Origin: Chaetoderma sp. LZ-2023a
Taxonomy: Eukaryota; Mollusca; Caudofoveata; Chaetodermatida; Chaetodermatidae
Reading direction: 5' to 3'
Assembly: GCA_034401795.1 (NCBI GenBank)
Contig: CM067373.1
Coordinates: 93,569,103 to 93,633,102, forward strand
DNA: 64,000 nt
Below, piece by piece: positions 1 to 10,196 of this stretch. The translations under genes and the position numbers were made by a program. The notes beneath the pieces were generated by a model. It was not told where the DNA came from. It was given only the letters and a program-made list of their open reading frames with translations, and did no database searches. Position 1 is the first letter of the stretch; each line of letters opens with the position of its first letter.

Positions 1-155
1 GAAAATTTACCCCTGGAATGACTGGCTCGGTTATCGAGCCAGTCATTTCAGTGGTAAATTTTCAAAAATACTCTTCTTGGTCTGCAAATGGAGATTTCTC
101 AAGACCACTGCAGAAGCCTTTTTTGGCTGATATGAGTGTTAAAGGGTTCATTTTC
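1..155. mobile_element. FB-A foldback MITE, cut by the window start
   Basis: The sequence enters inside the central hairpin: GACTGGCTCGG and GAGCCAGTCAT arms around position 30, then the standard right half (TTTTCAAAAATA, CTGCAAATGGA, AAGACCACTGCAG). It ends GTGTTAAAGGGTTCA, a damaged form of the usual AAAGGGTTAA end. The left half lies outside the window. Confidence 0.8.
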
Positions 156-239
156 AAGTATGAAAAAGAAATTTTAGTCTCTAACACTGCGACAACAACG
201 AAAACAGCAGCATCAACCAACGTACATTAAATTTTGAAA

Positions 240-470
240 CTAATTTACACCAGGAATAGCTTCCAGTCAAATTAGTTTTAAAATGTTCAACAGAATATTT
301 ATCAAAATGTAAATTCAACAGACATAAATTATTATTCGGATGCTTTCAGGATGGGCCATTGCCACGTTCATAACGGACCTAAGTCACTTTGCTTGTGATG
401 TCAGCTAACAAGTGACGTATTTAATTATGATGACTGATACCTGAGTGACATATCAGATCCTTCCATTGTG
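240..470. mobile_element. FB-D-like foldback MITE, right half
   Basis: One hairpin arm (CCAGTCAAATTAGTTTTAAA, then GTTCAACAG) is followed by a sub-terminal region with GTGATGTCAGC and AAGTGACGTAT, and then a CAGATCCTTCCA end. The order matches the right half of the FB-D elements elsewhere. The opposite arm is missing. Confidence 0.5.
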
Positions 471-480
471 ATTTATGAAC

Positions 481-900
481 AATTTTGCTGAAATGTGTTA
501 TCGGTTCTGGACACTACTCTCCTGGTCTACATGCATAATGTTACAGATTGCCATCTGAAGCCTGGAGATTATCTTCTGTTATTACCAATATCTACCCAAT
601 TGCTGACAGATTATGGGCTAGATAGCGGGACAAAGCATGGCATAATGGGAGAAAAACTGACCCCTGTAGCTACAGCCTAACACATTACTTGCTCACTTGT
701 CAAAGGTGCACTTTGGATATCTATTAATCATTTCTGGACACTGGTCATAGCTGGCTGGTCATGTTCTATTGTGTCATACGGTAATGACCAGTGTGATAAC
801 GTCGTCACCAGGAGATTCATATTCTCCTGCTATAAAGGGAATAGGAGAGAATGAATACCAGGGCAAGGCTAGATTGAATAGCAGCGTTGATTGAAAGTTA
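481..900. other. intronic or 5' sequence, no gene seen
   Basis: No repeat shared with the rest of the window was recognised here. The one short reading frame (495-680) has no family resemblance and no splice context. Confidence 0.4.
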
Positions 901-906
901 ACTGTT

Positions 907-1023
907 TAACACTTTAATGGTCAAATTTTGTGATGAAATAATAATGTTCATATTGAATGTCCATTTGCAGGCCAAGAGAAGACTGTTTTTGAAAATTTAC
1001 CACTAGAATGACAAGCTCAGTCA
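907..1023. mobile_element. FB-A MITE, left half only
   Basis: It starts TTAACACTTTAATGGTCAA, contains TGTCCATTTGCAGGCCAAGA, and stops just after the first hairpin arm (ACCACTAGAATGAC). It runs straight into an FB-B element, so the right half was lost or never copied. Confidence 0.75.
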
Positions 1024-1024
1024 T

Positions 1025-1204
1025 CGCACTCTGGTGTCAAAATTTTTAATTCTCAAATTAAATTAAAAGATGGTGTTAATTTTTCAGAAATTTGGTTGTA
1101 GAGAGCAACATCATCCACCAAAATTGTTGAAAAATGTACAACAGTTTCTTTGCTATTCACACAGTAAAAGATATAATATTGACATCGGAGTGATAAGGAC
1201 TAAA
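1025..1204. mobile_element. FB-B MITE, left end damaged
   Basis: Collinear with the better copies at 13417-13626 and 43639-43857: GGTGTCAAAATTTTTAATTC at the left, AGCAACATCATCCACCAAAA in the middle and TTGACATCGGAGTGATAAGG at the right. The flanking TTAA is not intact. Confidence 0.7.
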
Positions 1205-1355
1205 GGCCTTGCTGGATAATGTGCCAAGTGAAGGCAATAACCCCTATGTATAATTTAGACATACATGTGTATATATGGTCATAGGAAATGAAAGATGTTT
1301 TTAAAGACTGTTCACTGATATAACTGTCTCTTTGAAGATCCAAAAGACTGTCAAT

Positions 1356-1436
1356 TATTTTCAAAATATTCAACAGATCCAGAGTTATTGCCCATTGAAA
1401 TTATTGTCTGGTGGCTGGCAGCAGCGAGACAGTTAA
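1356..1436. mobile_element. FB-E MITE, right arm and end
   Basis: Matches the right third of FB-E: TTCAAAATATTCAACAG, CCAGAGTTATTGCCCATTG, then GCAGCGAGACAGTTAA with the terminal TTAA at 1433-1436. The left part is missing. Confidence 0.75.
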
Positions 1437-1688
1437 TAGTTGTGTCAATGGAAGGCAAAAGCTGTTGCAGTTTTCAGCATACATACAGCGACTTCTATTG
1501 ACAGTGTTCAATCAAAGAAGATCCGAGCCGTAGATGAATGGAATGTATCCGATCTGTCACTCAAATACATGCAAGGTCCTTCGTAATCTAAATATGTCAC
1601 TCGTTAGATGATGTCATAACCATCATGAAAGAGGAACGGTTTACCACGAAAGTGTTTGAATTGTATGTGTGGTGAATTTGCAATTTAT

Positions 1689-3182
1689 TAGCTCAACTGG
1701 CTAAGAATGGCCAAGTGAGCTTATGCCATGGCGACCGTCCGTTGTCCGTCCATTCGTTAACTTGTACTTAAAAACGCTACTCATTAACAGCTCGGCGGAT
1801 TTCAACCTAATTTGACTGGAAGGACCCTATGGGGGTAAGCTTCAGAACTTGTATACAGAATTTTGATTGGTCAATTTTTTTTGCTGGCCATCTTGAATTT
1901 TCTAAAAGAAATGGCGGGAAATCATTTAAAACGCTACTCCTGATTAACTGCTCAGATAATCTCAACCAGACTTAGCTGGGAGGATATTGCGCTGGTATGT
2001 TTCAGAACTTGTATACAGAATACGGCGACAATCTTTGATTTTCTGAAAATTTCTGGAAATCACTTAAAAGCCTACTCCTCAATAACCACTGAGGCGATTT
2101 CAATCAGCCTTGGATGAAAGAATCAAAGCGTGGTATGCTTCGGAACATGTATACAGGATTTTGATTGGTCCATTTTACTGGTGGCCATCTTGAATTTTCC
2201 ACACACAAAATGGCAGTAATTCGTTTAAAACGGTACTCCTCATTAACTGCTCGAGCAATTTCAAGCAGACTTGGCTGGAAGGATACTAGGCTGGTACGTT
2301 TCAGAAATTCTGCAGAATTTTGATAGGTCAATGTTTTGGCAGCAATCTCTGATTTTTTGAAAGTTTTCCGTAACCATTAAAAACGGGACGCCTTCAATCA
2401 AAAGCCTGATTTTAACAAAACTTGAGTGGAACGATCCTATGACGGTAGGCTTCAACATAATAAACGAGAGTCTAAATAGACCTTTCCCACATTAGCATAT
2501 TTTATGAAAATACCTTCCCGAAATGTATCACTCATACCACTTCCGGCTGGTAACCACAATAGCTGACGGGCAAACAGCATTACTTTACTATGGGAATCAG
2601 ATACAGTGCACTTTAGGCAGTGCATATGAAAAACTTTGTTCATAATATTTTTGAAGTCATACATCATTGGAAAGCTAAGCCAACTTTCTATTAATTTTTC
2701 TAATAGTTTTTATAGTTTTATAAAATTTAATACAGTTGATTGCAATTTTAAAACATCCCCTATTGTCCACTTGATTTAATGAATCGAAGTCGAATGGTCT
2801 ATTTTATATACGCAAATAACAAAAATATATAAAATAATACATTAATGTTTCGGCAATTGAATGCGCTTTCCAATGATATATGATTTAAATAATATAATGA
2901 TTTTAGTTTATCATAAGAACGGTTTAGATTGCGATGTATTTTAGTGCAAAAATAACTCGAGTTATGGGTCAGCGGCTTGTTGGCTGCGGTACCAGCCAGC
3001 AGTTTTGCTCTGAGCATTGTTTTAGGGGAATCCTGGCGTAATGACCAAAATGGTGTATTGGTCAATTTTTTCGTGGCCATCTTGGATATTCCGAAAATCA
3101 TCCATCATGTCTATTTAAATTCAAATGGTTTAAATGCCAATGGGCCAGGTGAGCGCCACAGCCCCTTGGACCTCTTGGTAAA
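1689..3182 (+). repeat. dispersed repeat F, copy 1, with nested insertion
   Basis: Begins with an AGCTCAACTGGC variant followed by GTGAGCTTATGCCATGGCG and a GTCCGTCC-rich stretch. It ends with GGGCCAGGTGAGCG and CTTGGACCTCTTGG. Internal units repeat phrases about the GGTGGCCATCTTGAATTTT block several times. It is older and more divergent than the copies at 24.2 and 50.5 kb. A separate small element appears to sit at 2473-2805. Confidence 0.75.
2473..2805. mobile_element. possible small inverted-repeat element nested in repeat F
   Basis: The block interrupting repeat F starts TAAATAGACCTTTCC, and its other end is GAATGGTCTATTTTA, which is the inverse of TAAAATAGACCATTC. No protein is encoded. 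The ends match only over about 14 bp and no clear target duplication was found, so the exact limits are tentative. Confidence 0.4.
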
Positions 3183-3184
3183 CA

Positions 3185-3548
3185 TTCTGTTGAGTATTTT
3201 GAAAAAACCGAATGGTTAGTTGGTTACAGTCATTAGAATAATGGCTGCTTTACTTTTTGGAACATATGTTTCTGAAAGCTATAGCACTGTCTTCGGCAGC
3301 AGCAACTTTCAGCAACATTGTTTCAAAATGATCACCACCTATCTTAGGACAGTGAATTGAATTGATAGCTCAGTTATGTATGGGTAAAGTATTGGTTTCA
3401 TGACTGTTTTTAACTGATCTCGCTGAAGGGCAAGGGTGTGTGGGCTCTAACTTTCAACATCCTGATTTAAACAACATTTTTTAAACATGTAAAATTAAAC
3501 TGACTAATGTACCAGTAAGAGTTACTATTGCAACCTCAGCGAAAAGGT
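3185..3548. other. intronic sequence, nothing recognised
   Basis: No hairpin, coding or tandem signal was seen. It ends at the TTAA of the next MITE. Confidence 0.4.
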
Positions 3549-3769
3549 TTAACCCTTTAATGGTCAAGCTAGCCTCAGCTACGGTCTTGTGGATTGCCCA
3601 TTTACAGGCGAAGAGAATACAATTTTTGAAAATTTTCCACTAAAATGGCTGGCGAGCCAGTCATTCCAGTAATAAATTTATAAAAATTATATTCTCTTCG
3701 CCTGTAAATGGACATTCAATAAGCAGATATTTAAATTTTCTTGATCAAATTTGACCATTAAAGTGTTAA
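3549..3769. mobile_element. FB-A MITE, full length
   Basis: TTAA plus CCCTTTAATGGTCAA at the left and TTGACCATTAAAGTG plus TTAA at the right, 221 bp in all. Both arms carry GGCGAAGAGAATA, where most copies read GGCCAAGAG. The deviation is therefore shared by the two arms of this one copy. Confidence 0.9.
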
Positions 3770-3927
3770 AAACTACATTGAAAATTTCCTTATTGTTTAC
3801 ATGAGGAACCTCCTGATTAACCATGTCTTTCTGGTTGCAGCAAGATGTGCTTCCCCCCCCCCCCCCCCTTAATCCGCTTACATCAGATTCTCATTCTTAT
3901 ACCCACCATGTCTGCAGGCTCTTTATT

Positions 3928-4139
3928 TTAACCCTTTAATGGTCAAATATGATCAAAAGAGTCTAAATATATACATATTCTATGTCCATTGCGGACTATC
4001 TTTGAAGATTTACTACTGGAATGACTGGCTCGATAATCGAGCCAGTCATTCCAGTGGTAAATTTTCAAAAATTATCTTTTCTTGGCTGGAAAAATGACTT
4101 CCTCAAAACTACTGGCCACATTGACCAACAAAGGGTTAA
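3928..4139. mobile_element. FB-A MITE, full length
   Basis: TTAA with CCCTTTAATGGTCAA at the left and AAAGGGTTAA at the right. The core is a clean hairpin: CTGGAATGACTGGCTCGAT, then ATCGAGCCAGTCATTCCAG. Confidence 0.9.
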
Positions 4140-4745
4140 TAAATGAGTTACCTGTAAAACCTATTACCTGCAGTGTCTGCACTCACAATAATAATTTCAT
4201 CCATAGTTTATGCCTATTAGCGCACCATGCACTGGATGCAAGGATGAGGTAATTGCAACAAACTTGCATAATAGGCATTATTAAAATTGGACAATTATTT
4301 TTTAAATACATCAATTATCGAGGAACTAACATTGAAAGAGCGTGGTTTCTTGAAACTCCATGTTGCTGAAGAATGTATTAAGGAAAACAAACTTACTCAT
4401 CGACACACATTAATACAGTGAAATCCCTCGACAATGGACACTCACTTTTGGCCCAAAAATTGGTGGATTATTATTGGTAGGTGGTCATATGATGTGTTCG
4501 TACAGAACCATCATCGTTTGTCCTAACAAGCTAAACATGGTAGCAAATATGTGTTTTATTAAACAATCACCTGTCTATAGTGACCACCTTAATGGTGCAT
4601 GCAGTTTCCATTATGAACAGGTTTGATTATAATAATCGAGAAAGTGCTGTATTTATAAACGTGTGGCCGGAGTCACCCTGCTGGGCTTGATGTAATAACG
4701 AGAAAAACAATACATTGACTCTATCAGCCCTGTAATCCCAGTAGC
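4140..4745. other. intronic sequence with a possible pogo/Tc1-like end
   Basis: Mostly unremarkable. Near 4417 the phrase ACAGTGAAATCCCTCGACAA resembles the CAGTNGAACCTC ends known from pogo-type elements, and GTCTATAGTGACCACC near 4573 could be an internal match. I could not define a complete element. Confidence 0.25.
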
Positions 4746-4749
4746 ACCA

Positions 4750-4835
4750 TGCCAAGGCAACCATACAGGAAAGCTGTTGAATATTTTGAAAGTAATTTAG
4801 CTGGAAGTGTGTCAGTGTATCCTTTAGGCACAACG
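4750..4835. mobile_element. FB-C MITE fragment
   Basis: CAAGGCAACCATACAGGAAA followed by GCTGTTGAATATTTTGAAAG and one arm of the hairpin. The second arm is absent. Confidence 0.55.
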
Positions 4836-5251
4836 CCTAGACAAATTAATCTTGGAGTAATTAAGAGAATATATCCTGATATTATCATAAATTTATTTTA
4901 TTCATGGTCTGTAGTTTTTAAAATGTCAGTAAAAACTTGCACGAAGTAAATTATCTGAAAATATCCAGAGAGAAAATTCACATTTTCTCCGAACCAAGTT
5001 CCTGCAATTTCTCGCAGACATCCTCTCTGGAAGCGGAACTGTGGGTCATTTTGGCTGCAGCTGAGGCTGGTCGGTGGCGCGAGTTGGATTTCCCTTATAT
5101 GGAAAGTGACGGGAAACTATTAAGTGGCATAATAGGCCATTGTGGGAGCATGGCCTATACCTCCTACTCAGTCGCTTTCAATATCAGTAGAGAATTCTGA
5201 AATCTGCGGCGTACATGATCAGCTCTGGAGTTTTCTACATGTCTTAAACAT

Positions 5252-5473
5252 TTAACACTGACATTTGTTCAAGAAAACTTTCTTATAGAAAATGTCCATT
5301 TGCAGATGAAGAAGCATATTTTTGAAAATTTACCACTGGAATGACTGGCTCGTTTATCGAGCCAGTCATTCAAGTGGTAAATTTTCAAAAATATGCTTCT
5401 TCATCTGCAAATGGACATTTCTCAAGAGCACTGAAGAAGCCCTTTTTGGCGACCTTGAGTGTTAGAGAGTTAA
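5252..5473. mobile_element. FB-A MITE with a 125-bp near-perfect palindrome
   Basis: Flanked by TTAA at 5252-5255 and 5470-5473. The core at 5293-5417 folds into two arms of about 60 nt around a TTTAT loop. I see one mismatch, at the CTGGAATG/CATTCAAG pair. Both arms read GCAGATGAAGAAGCATA, where the family usually reads GCAGACCAAGAGAAGACTA, so the arms changed together. FB-A has no coding capacity. TTAA targets plus CCC...GGG ends are what piggyBac-type transposases use, so cross-mobilisation by such a transposase is likely but inferred. Confidence 0.93.
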
Positions 5474-5689
5474 AAAGTACTGGAGTACTTAGAAGACATA
5501 CAGTCATTATAACTACAATGATATTATTCTATGCACATATATTTAGTACAAGCAATGGCAAATATATGGCATAAGTGAAGTTTTAACTTAGCAACTAGGA
5601 TGATATTAAAAAATATTGCAAAATGAATCTGATTATAAATATTGATTTGAATTAACGGTCAAATTGTTTTAAAAATAAACAGCAGGGTT

Positions 5690-5873
5690 TTAACACTTGA
5701 AATCCATTGTCTTGATTTTAAGATAAATATACAGAAAAACTGTTGATTATTTTGAAATTAAATCGAGTGGAACCCGTTGCTGCCATAGGCAACAACAGCT
5801 ACCAGTCAAATTACTTTCAAAATATTCAGCAAACTATTCCGCCATCACAAAGAATTTGCCATTGCTGGTGTAA
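5690..5873. mobile_element. FB-C MITE, full length
   Basis: Starts at TTAA plus CACTTGAAATCC. The hairpin arms are AACTGTTGATTATTTTGAAA and TTTCAAAATATTCAGCA, with a GTTGCTGCC/GGCAACAAC centre. Its right end merges with the left end of the next FB-A copy. Confidence 0.75.
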
Positions 5874-6069
5874 CACTCACATCGGCCAAAAACGTCCTCT
5901 GCAGTGGTCCTGGAAAATGTCCATTTGCAGACGAAGAGAAGCCTATTTTTGAAATTATACCACTGGAATGACTGGCTCGGTTATAAATTTTCAAAAACAG
6001 TTCTCTTGGTCTGCAAATGGACATTACTTTGAGAAAATTGAAATTTTCTTGAACAAATTTAAGGGTTAA
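5870..6069. mobile_element. FB-A MITE, core partly deleted
   Basis: Left end GTAACACTCACATCGGCC, right end AAGGGTTAA. The first arm is complete to GACTGGCTCGGTTAT, but the second arm lacks its GAGCCAGTCATT part and resumes at AAATTTTCAAAAA. Confidence 0.8.
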
Positions 6070-7339
6070 AGGATTGAACTACCGGTATATATTATATATT
6101 AGATTTGACACCCATGTTCAATCACCATTGTACGCAGTATCAATGACTAGAAAAAGCATCATAGTCACTCCGCAGCACTAGCAGCTGTACACCATTTTAT
6201 TCATTCCAGGTCTTCCATTTCTGGCAGATTGCCGAGCAGACAGCTATAGGCATGATTACCAGTGATGAAATCCCTGCGTCAATGACCATAGACCTCGCCT
6301 TTATATGGCCGCATAACCGAAAGGACAGGCCCTAATTCGACATCAGGACAATTAGTGTGGGTAATCTCTGGCTAGTTTAAGACAGATTAAACTACATTAA
6401 TGGCTACTGAAAATAGTGAGCCAATTTTAAGGGTGGTACATTGGAAATCAGACACTGCGCGTCTGACTGACATGTCTCGATCGATAATAATCCATAAAAT
6501 TGAGGAGTGATTTTCAACTTTATTATACCCCTGCGGAAATGGCAGAATATTTAGTAATCACTCCATCTATCCCAGTTTGAGTCGGCTTCATCCATCCATT
6601 TATCCATAAATTCTTTTCTGGAATAATTGTATCACTTACACAAACCAAGTATGATTTTCTTGATGCATTTTACAGAAAACTTAGAATGCGCTCGAGGGAG
6701 ACGCCTTTGCGCTAAATGTCTTAACAATGCGCTTAGTAACCCCAGTGACCTAGATAGTTGATCTATTGACACTAAACTCAATCATAAACCATCGTAATAT
6801 GAAGGTGTGTGCTAAATATGATGATTGTGTCCATAGAAATGTATATATAATATCATTCTGGCGTCTTGTACTCCAGAGTTATAGCCAAAGATGTTTATTC
6901 CGGTATGCACTTCATGACCCCATGACCTAGATATTAAATTTTTTGTCAAGAAACTCATTGAACTTCCACCCACTTATGAATGTGCCAAATTTGGTGTTTC
7001 TACCTACTTGTGTTCATTATTTATGCCTAAAAATTTATATTTTGTGATACATTTAGTGAACCTTTGACCTAGATATTTGACCATTTGACCTCAAACTAAT
7101 TTTGTGTCTAGCCATCTATAATCTATAAATCGATATGCCAAATTTGAGTATATATATATATATAATATAATTTCATCAGTTTCATATTCACAACGAATCT
7201 ATAATGATCTGGATTCATTTTCAACAATACATTGTACATGTATCTTGTATTACAAGTTGATCAGTCCTTTAATTCATTGAACAACAAAAAAGAATTCAGT
7301 AACACTTTAGAATAGTAAAGTCAACGAAAAATTACTTTA
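6070..7339. other. intronic sequence with old repeat debris
   Basis: No coding signal. About 6540-7160 has recurrent phrases such as TGACCTAGATATT and CATCCATCCATTTATCC, a style shared with the block at 38580-38900, and is probably an old dispersed repeat. A short (TA)n run lies near 7149-7166. Confidence 0.35.
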
Positions 7340-7349
7340 AAGTGATCGT

Positions 7350-9010
7350 AGCGAATGACCATTTGCAGGCCAAGAGAAGACTATTTTTGTTAGTTTTACG
7401 ACTGGAATGACTGGCGCGGTTATTGAGTCAGTCATTCTATTGTTAGTTTTACAACTGGAATGACTGGCGCGGTTATTGAGTCAGTCATTCTATTGTTAGT
7501 TTTACAACTGGAATGACTGACGCGGTTATTGAGTCAGTCATTCTATTGTTAGTTTTACAACTGGAATGACTGGCGCGGTTATTGAGTCAGTCATTCTATT
7601 GTTAGTTTTACAACTGGAATGACTGACGCGGTTATTGAGTCAGTCATTCTATTGTTAGTTTTACAACTGGAATGACTGGCGCGGTTATTGAGTCAGTCAT
7701 TCTATTGTTAGTTTTACAACTGGAATGACTGGCGCGGTTATTGAGTCAGTCATTCTATTGTTAGTTTTACAACTGGAATGACTGGCGCGGTTATTGAGTC
7801 AGTCATTCTATTGTTAGTTTTACAACTGGAATGACTGGCGCGGTTATTGAGTCAGTCATTCTATTGTTAGTTTTACAACTGGAATGACTGACGCGGTTAT
7901 TGAGTCAGTCATTCTATTGTTAGTTTTACAACTGGAATGACTGGCGCGGTTATTGAGTCAGTCATTCTATTGTTAGTTTTACGACTGGAATGACTGACGC
8001 GGTTATTGAGTCAGTCATTCTATTGTTAGTTTTACAACTGGAATGACTGGCGCGGTTATTGAGTCAGTCATTCTATTGTTAGTTTTACAACTGGAATGAC
8101 TGGCGCGGTTATTGAGTCAGTCATTCTATTGTTAGTTTTACAACTGGAATGACTGGCGCGGTTATTGAGTCAGTCATTCTATTGTTAGTTTTACAACTGG
8201 AATGACTGGCGCGGTTATTGAGTCAGTCATTCTATTGTTAGTTTTACAACTGGAATGACTGACGCGGTTATTGAGTCAGTCATTCTATTGTTAGTTTTAC
8301 AACTGGAATGACTGGCGCGGTTATTGAGTCAGTCATTCTATTGTTAGTTTTACAACTGGAATGACTGGCGCGGTTATTGAGTCAGTCATTCTATTGTTAG
8401 TTTTACAACTGGAATGACTGGCGCGGTTATTGAGTCAGTCATTCTATTGTTAGTTTTACAACTGGAATGACTGACGCGGTTATTGAGTCAGTCATTCTAT
8501 TGTTAGTTTTACAACTGGAATGACTGGCGCGGTTATTGAGTCAGTCATTCTATTGTTAGTTTTACAACTGGAATGACTGGCGCGGTTATTGAGTCAGTCA
8601 TTCTATTGTTAGTTTTACAACTGGAATGACTGGCGCGGTTATTGAGTCAGTCATTCTATTGTTAGTTTTACAACTGGAATGACTGGCGCGGTTATTGAGT
8701 CAGTCATTCTATTGTTAGTTTTACAACTGGAATGACTGGCGCGGTTATTGAGTCAGTCATTCTATTGTTAGTTTTACAACTGGAATGACTGGCGCGGTTA
8801 TTGAGTCAGTCATTCTATTGTTAGTTTTACAACTGGAATGACTGGCGCGGTTATTGAGTCAGTCATTCTATTGTTAGTTTTACAACTGGAATGACTGGCG
8901 CGGTTATTGAGTCAGTCATTCTATTCATTAAAATTTCAAAAATGCTCTTCCTGTCCTGCAAATGGACTTGCTTAAGCAAATATTTTAATTATTTTATTAA
9001 ATTTGCTCTT
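7350..9010. mobile_element. FB-A MITE whose core has expanded into an array
   Basis: The left flank (CATTTGCAGGCCAAGAGAAG, ACTATTTTTG) and the right flank (ATTTCAAAAATGCTCTTCC, TGCAAATGGACTTGC) are the two halves of an ordinary FB-A copy. Between them lies the 53-bp tandem array. The outer limits are approximate because the TTAA ends are degraded or merged with the neighbour at 9009. Confidence 0.85.
7401..8930 (+). repeat. 29-copy, 53-bp minisatellite made from the FB-A hairpin core
   Basis: The phrase ACTGGAATGACTG recurs from 7401 to 8885 at exactly 53-bp spacing (28 intervals, 1484 bp) with no length change. Each unit contains a short inverted repeat (GAATGACTG/CAGTCATTC) and a linker CTATTGTTAGTTTTACAA. 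Units differ at few sites: GACTGGCGCGG or GACTGACGCGG, and rarely TACGACTGG. The A form is in units 3, 5, 10, 12, 17 and 21. There are no variable spacers, so this is a satellite and not a CRISPR array. Confidence 0.97.
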
Positions 9011-9212
9011 AATGGTCGTACCGGCCAAAATTGGACTTTGTTATCATCTTGTGGAATGTCCATTTACAGTCCAAGAGAATATAATTTTTGAAAATTTAAC
9101 ACTGGAATGACTGGCTCGTCATTCCAGTGATAAATTTTCAAAGATAGTCTTCTCTTAGCCTGTAAATGGATGTTCAATTAGCAAATATTGGATGGAAGGA
9201 TTAAAGGGTTAA
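9009..9212. mobile_element. FB-A MITE, abutting the array-bearing copy
   Basis: Begins CTTAATGGTCGTACCGGCC and ends TTAAAGGGTTAA. The central hairpin is shortened to GACTGGCTCGTCATTCCAG. Confidence 0.8.
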
Positions 9213-9214
9213 AT

Positions 9215-10045
9215 ATATTGAATTCTTCTAGTGCTATATTCCCATTAGCATTTGACCAGGTCAGATTATAGTTACATAACAATTTGTAATCTCTCAGTGC
9301 CTGATTCCCAGCTGTGCATGACAAAATTTACAAGATCTGGTCTATCCCTGACTTCTGTTTGTAGATTCAGCACAGAGTGATGGCAACAAGACTGATGGTC
9401 AACCTGGCCAACCCTCAGGTCGAGGCTACGAAAACAATCAGTGGCTAGAATTGAAATCATTGTCCATTAATGGCTCATAAAGATATTGTTTATTGTATCT
9501 TTTGGCCATTTGTTTGCTGTGGCCATGCCGCAGTGGAGACAGTGAGTCTGCTCGTATTCTCGGCGTAGCATCGCTAATCGCTTATATTTATTGATCAGCT
9601 AGTCTTTCTCCACGCATGCCGGCTGGCTGGCTGACTGGCTCGTTTTTGTCTAATGCAATGTAGCCGTTGACGCTGCCTCTCCAGCAAGTCATATAATCAA
9701 GCAAAACCAAAATCCAAAATCGTTCACTTTCGGCTAACTTGCCATCATGTCTTTGGCTGACTGGCTATAGCGGGTTGGTCACATGTTTCAGGATTGCAGT
9801 ACACCGTTTCATTGTCGCCATTATGATATGCTAGCACTAAAGCATGTATTGGAATAATATTCACACACCACCAGCCGCTACCTTCATGAATTCCACTTGT
9901 ATACTCGTAATCATATTCTCGCCACCAGCAGTATGCACACATCTGGTGATGACAAATACACAATTACAAAGTATAATGTCCTTTTCAGCAATACCATGTC
10001 TGGAAGCTATTGTTTCCCCCTTTTCATGGCTTAAAGGGACATGCC
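9215..10045. other. repeat-poor island in the Meis intron
   Basis: About 830 bp without any of the window's MITE families, in a region where they otherwise occur every few hundred bases. No coding signal: the overlapping short frames on both strands have no family resemblance. Such islands in Meis introns could hold regulatory DNA, which is inference only. Confidence 0.35.
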
Positions 10046-10047
10046 CA

Positions 10048-10196
10048 TTAACCCTCAAATTTGTTCAAGAAAATTTCAATCTACTCGAAGAAAATGTCTA
10101 TTTACAGATCAAGAGAAGACTATTTTTGAAAATTTACCACTAATAACTGTCTCAGATACTGAGCCAATCATTCCAGTGGTAAATTATTAAAAAATA
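10048..10196. mobile_element. FB-A MITE, right end missing
   Basis: TTAA with CCCTCAAATTTGTTCAAG, then CTATTTACAGATCAAGAG and a weakened hairpin (ACTAATAACTGTC / TGAGCCAATCATTCC). It stops after AAATTATTAAAAAA. Confidence 0.75.

Noticed and set aside
5341-5574. Recurring short peptide MTGS(V/F)IEPV... in several frames
   Set aside because: It is the translation of the FB-A hairpin and appears wherever the palindrome does. The element has no conserved reading frame.
7401-8930. CRISPR-like array of 29 regular repeats
   Set aside because: The whole 53-bp period is repeated. There are no unique spacers, the sequence is eukaryotic, and the unit derives from a MITE hairpin.
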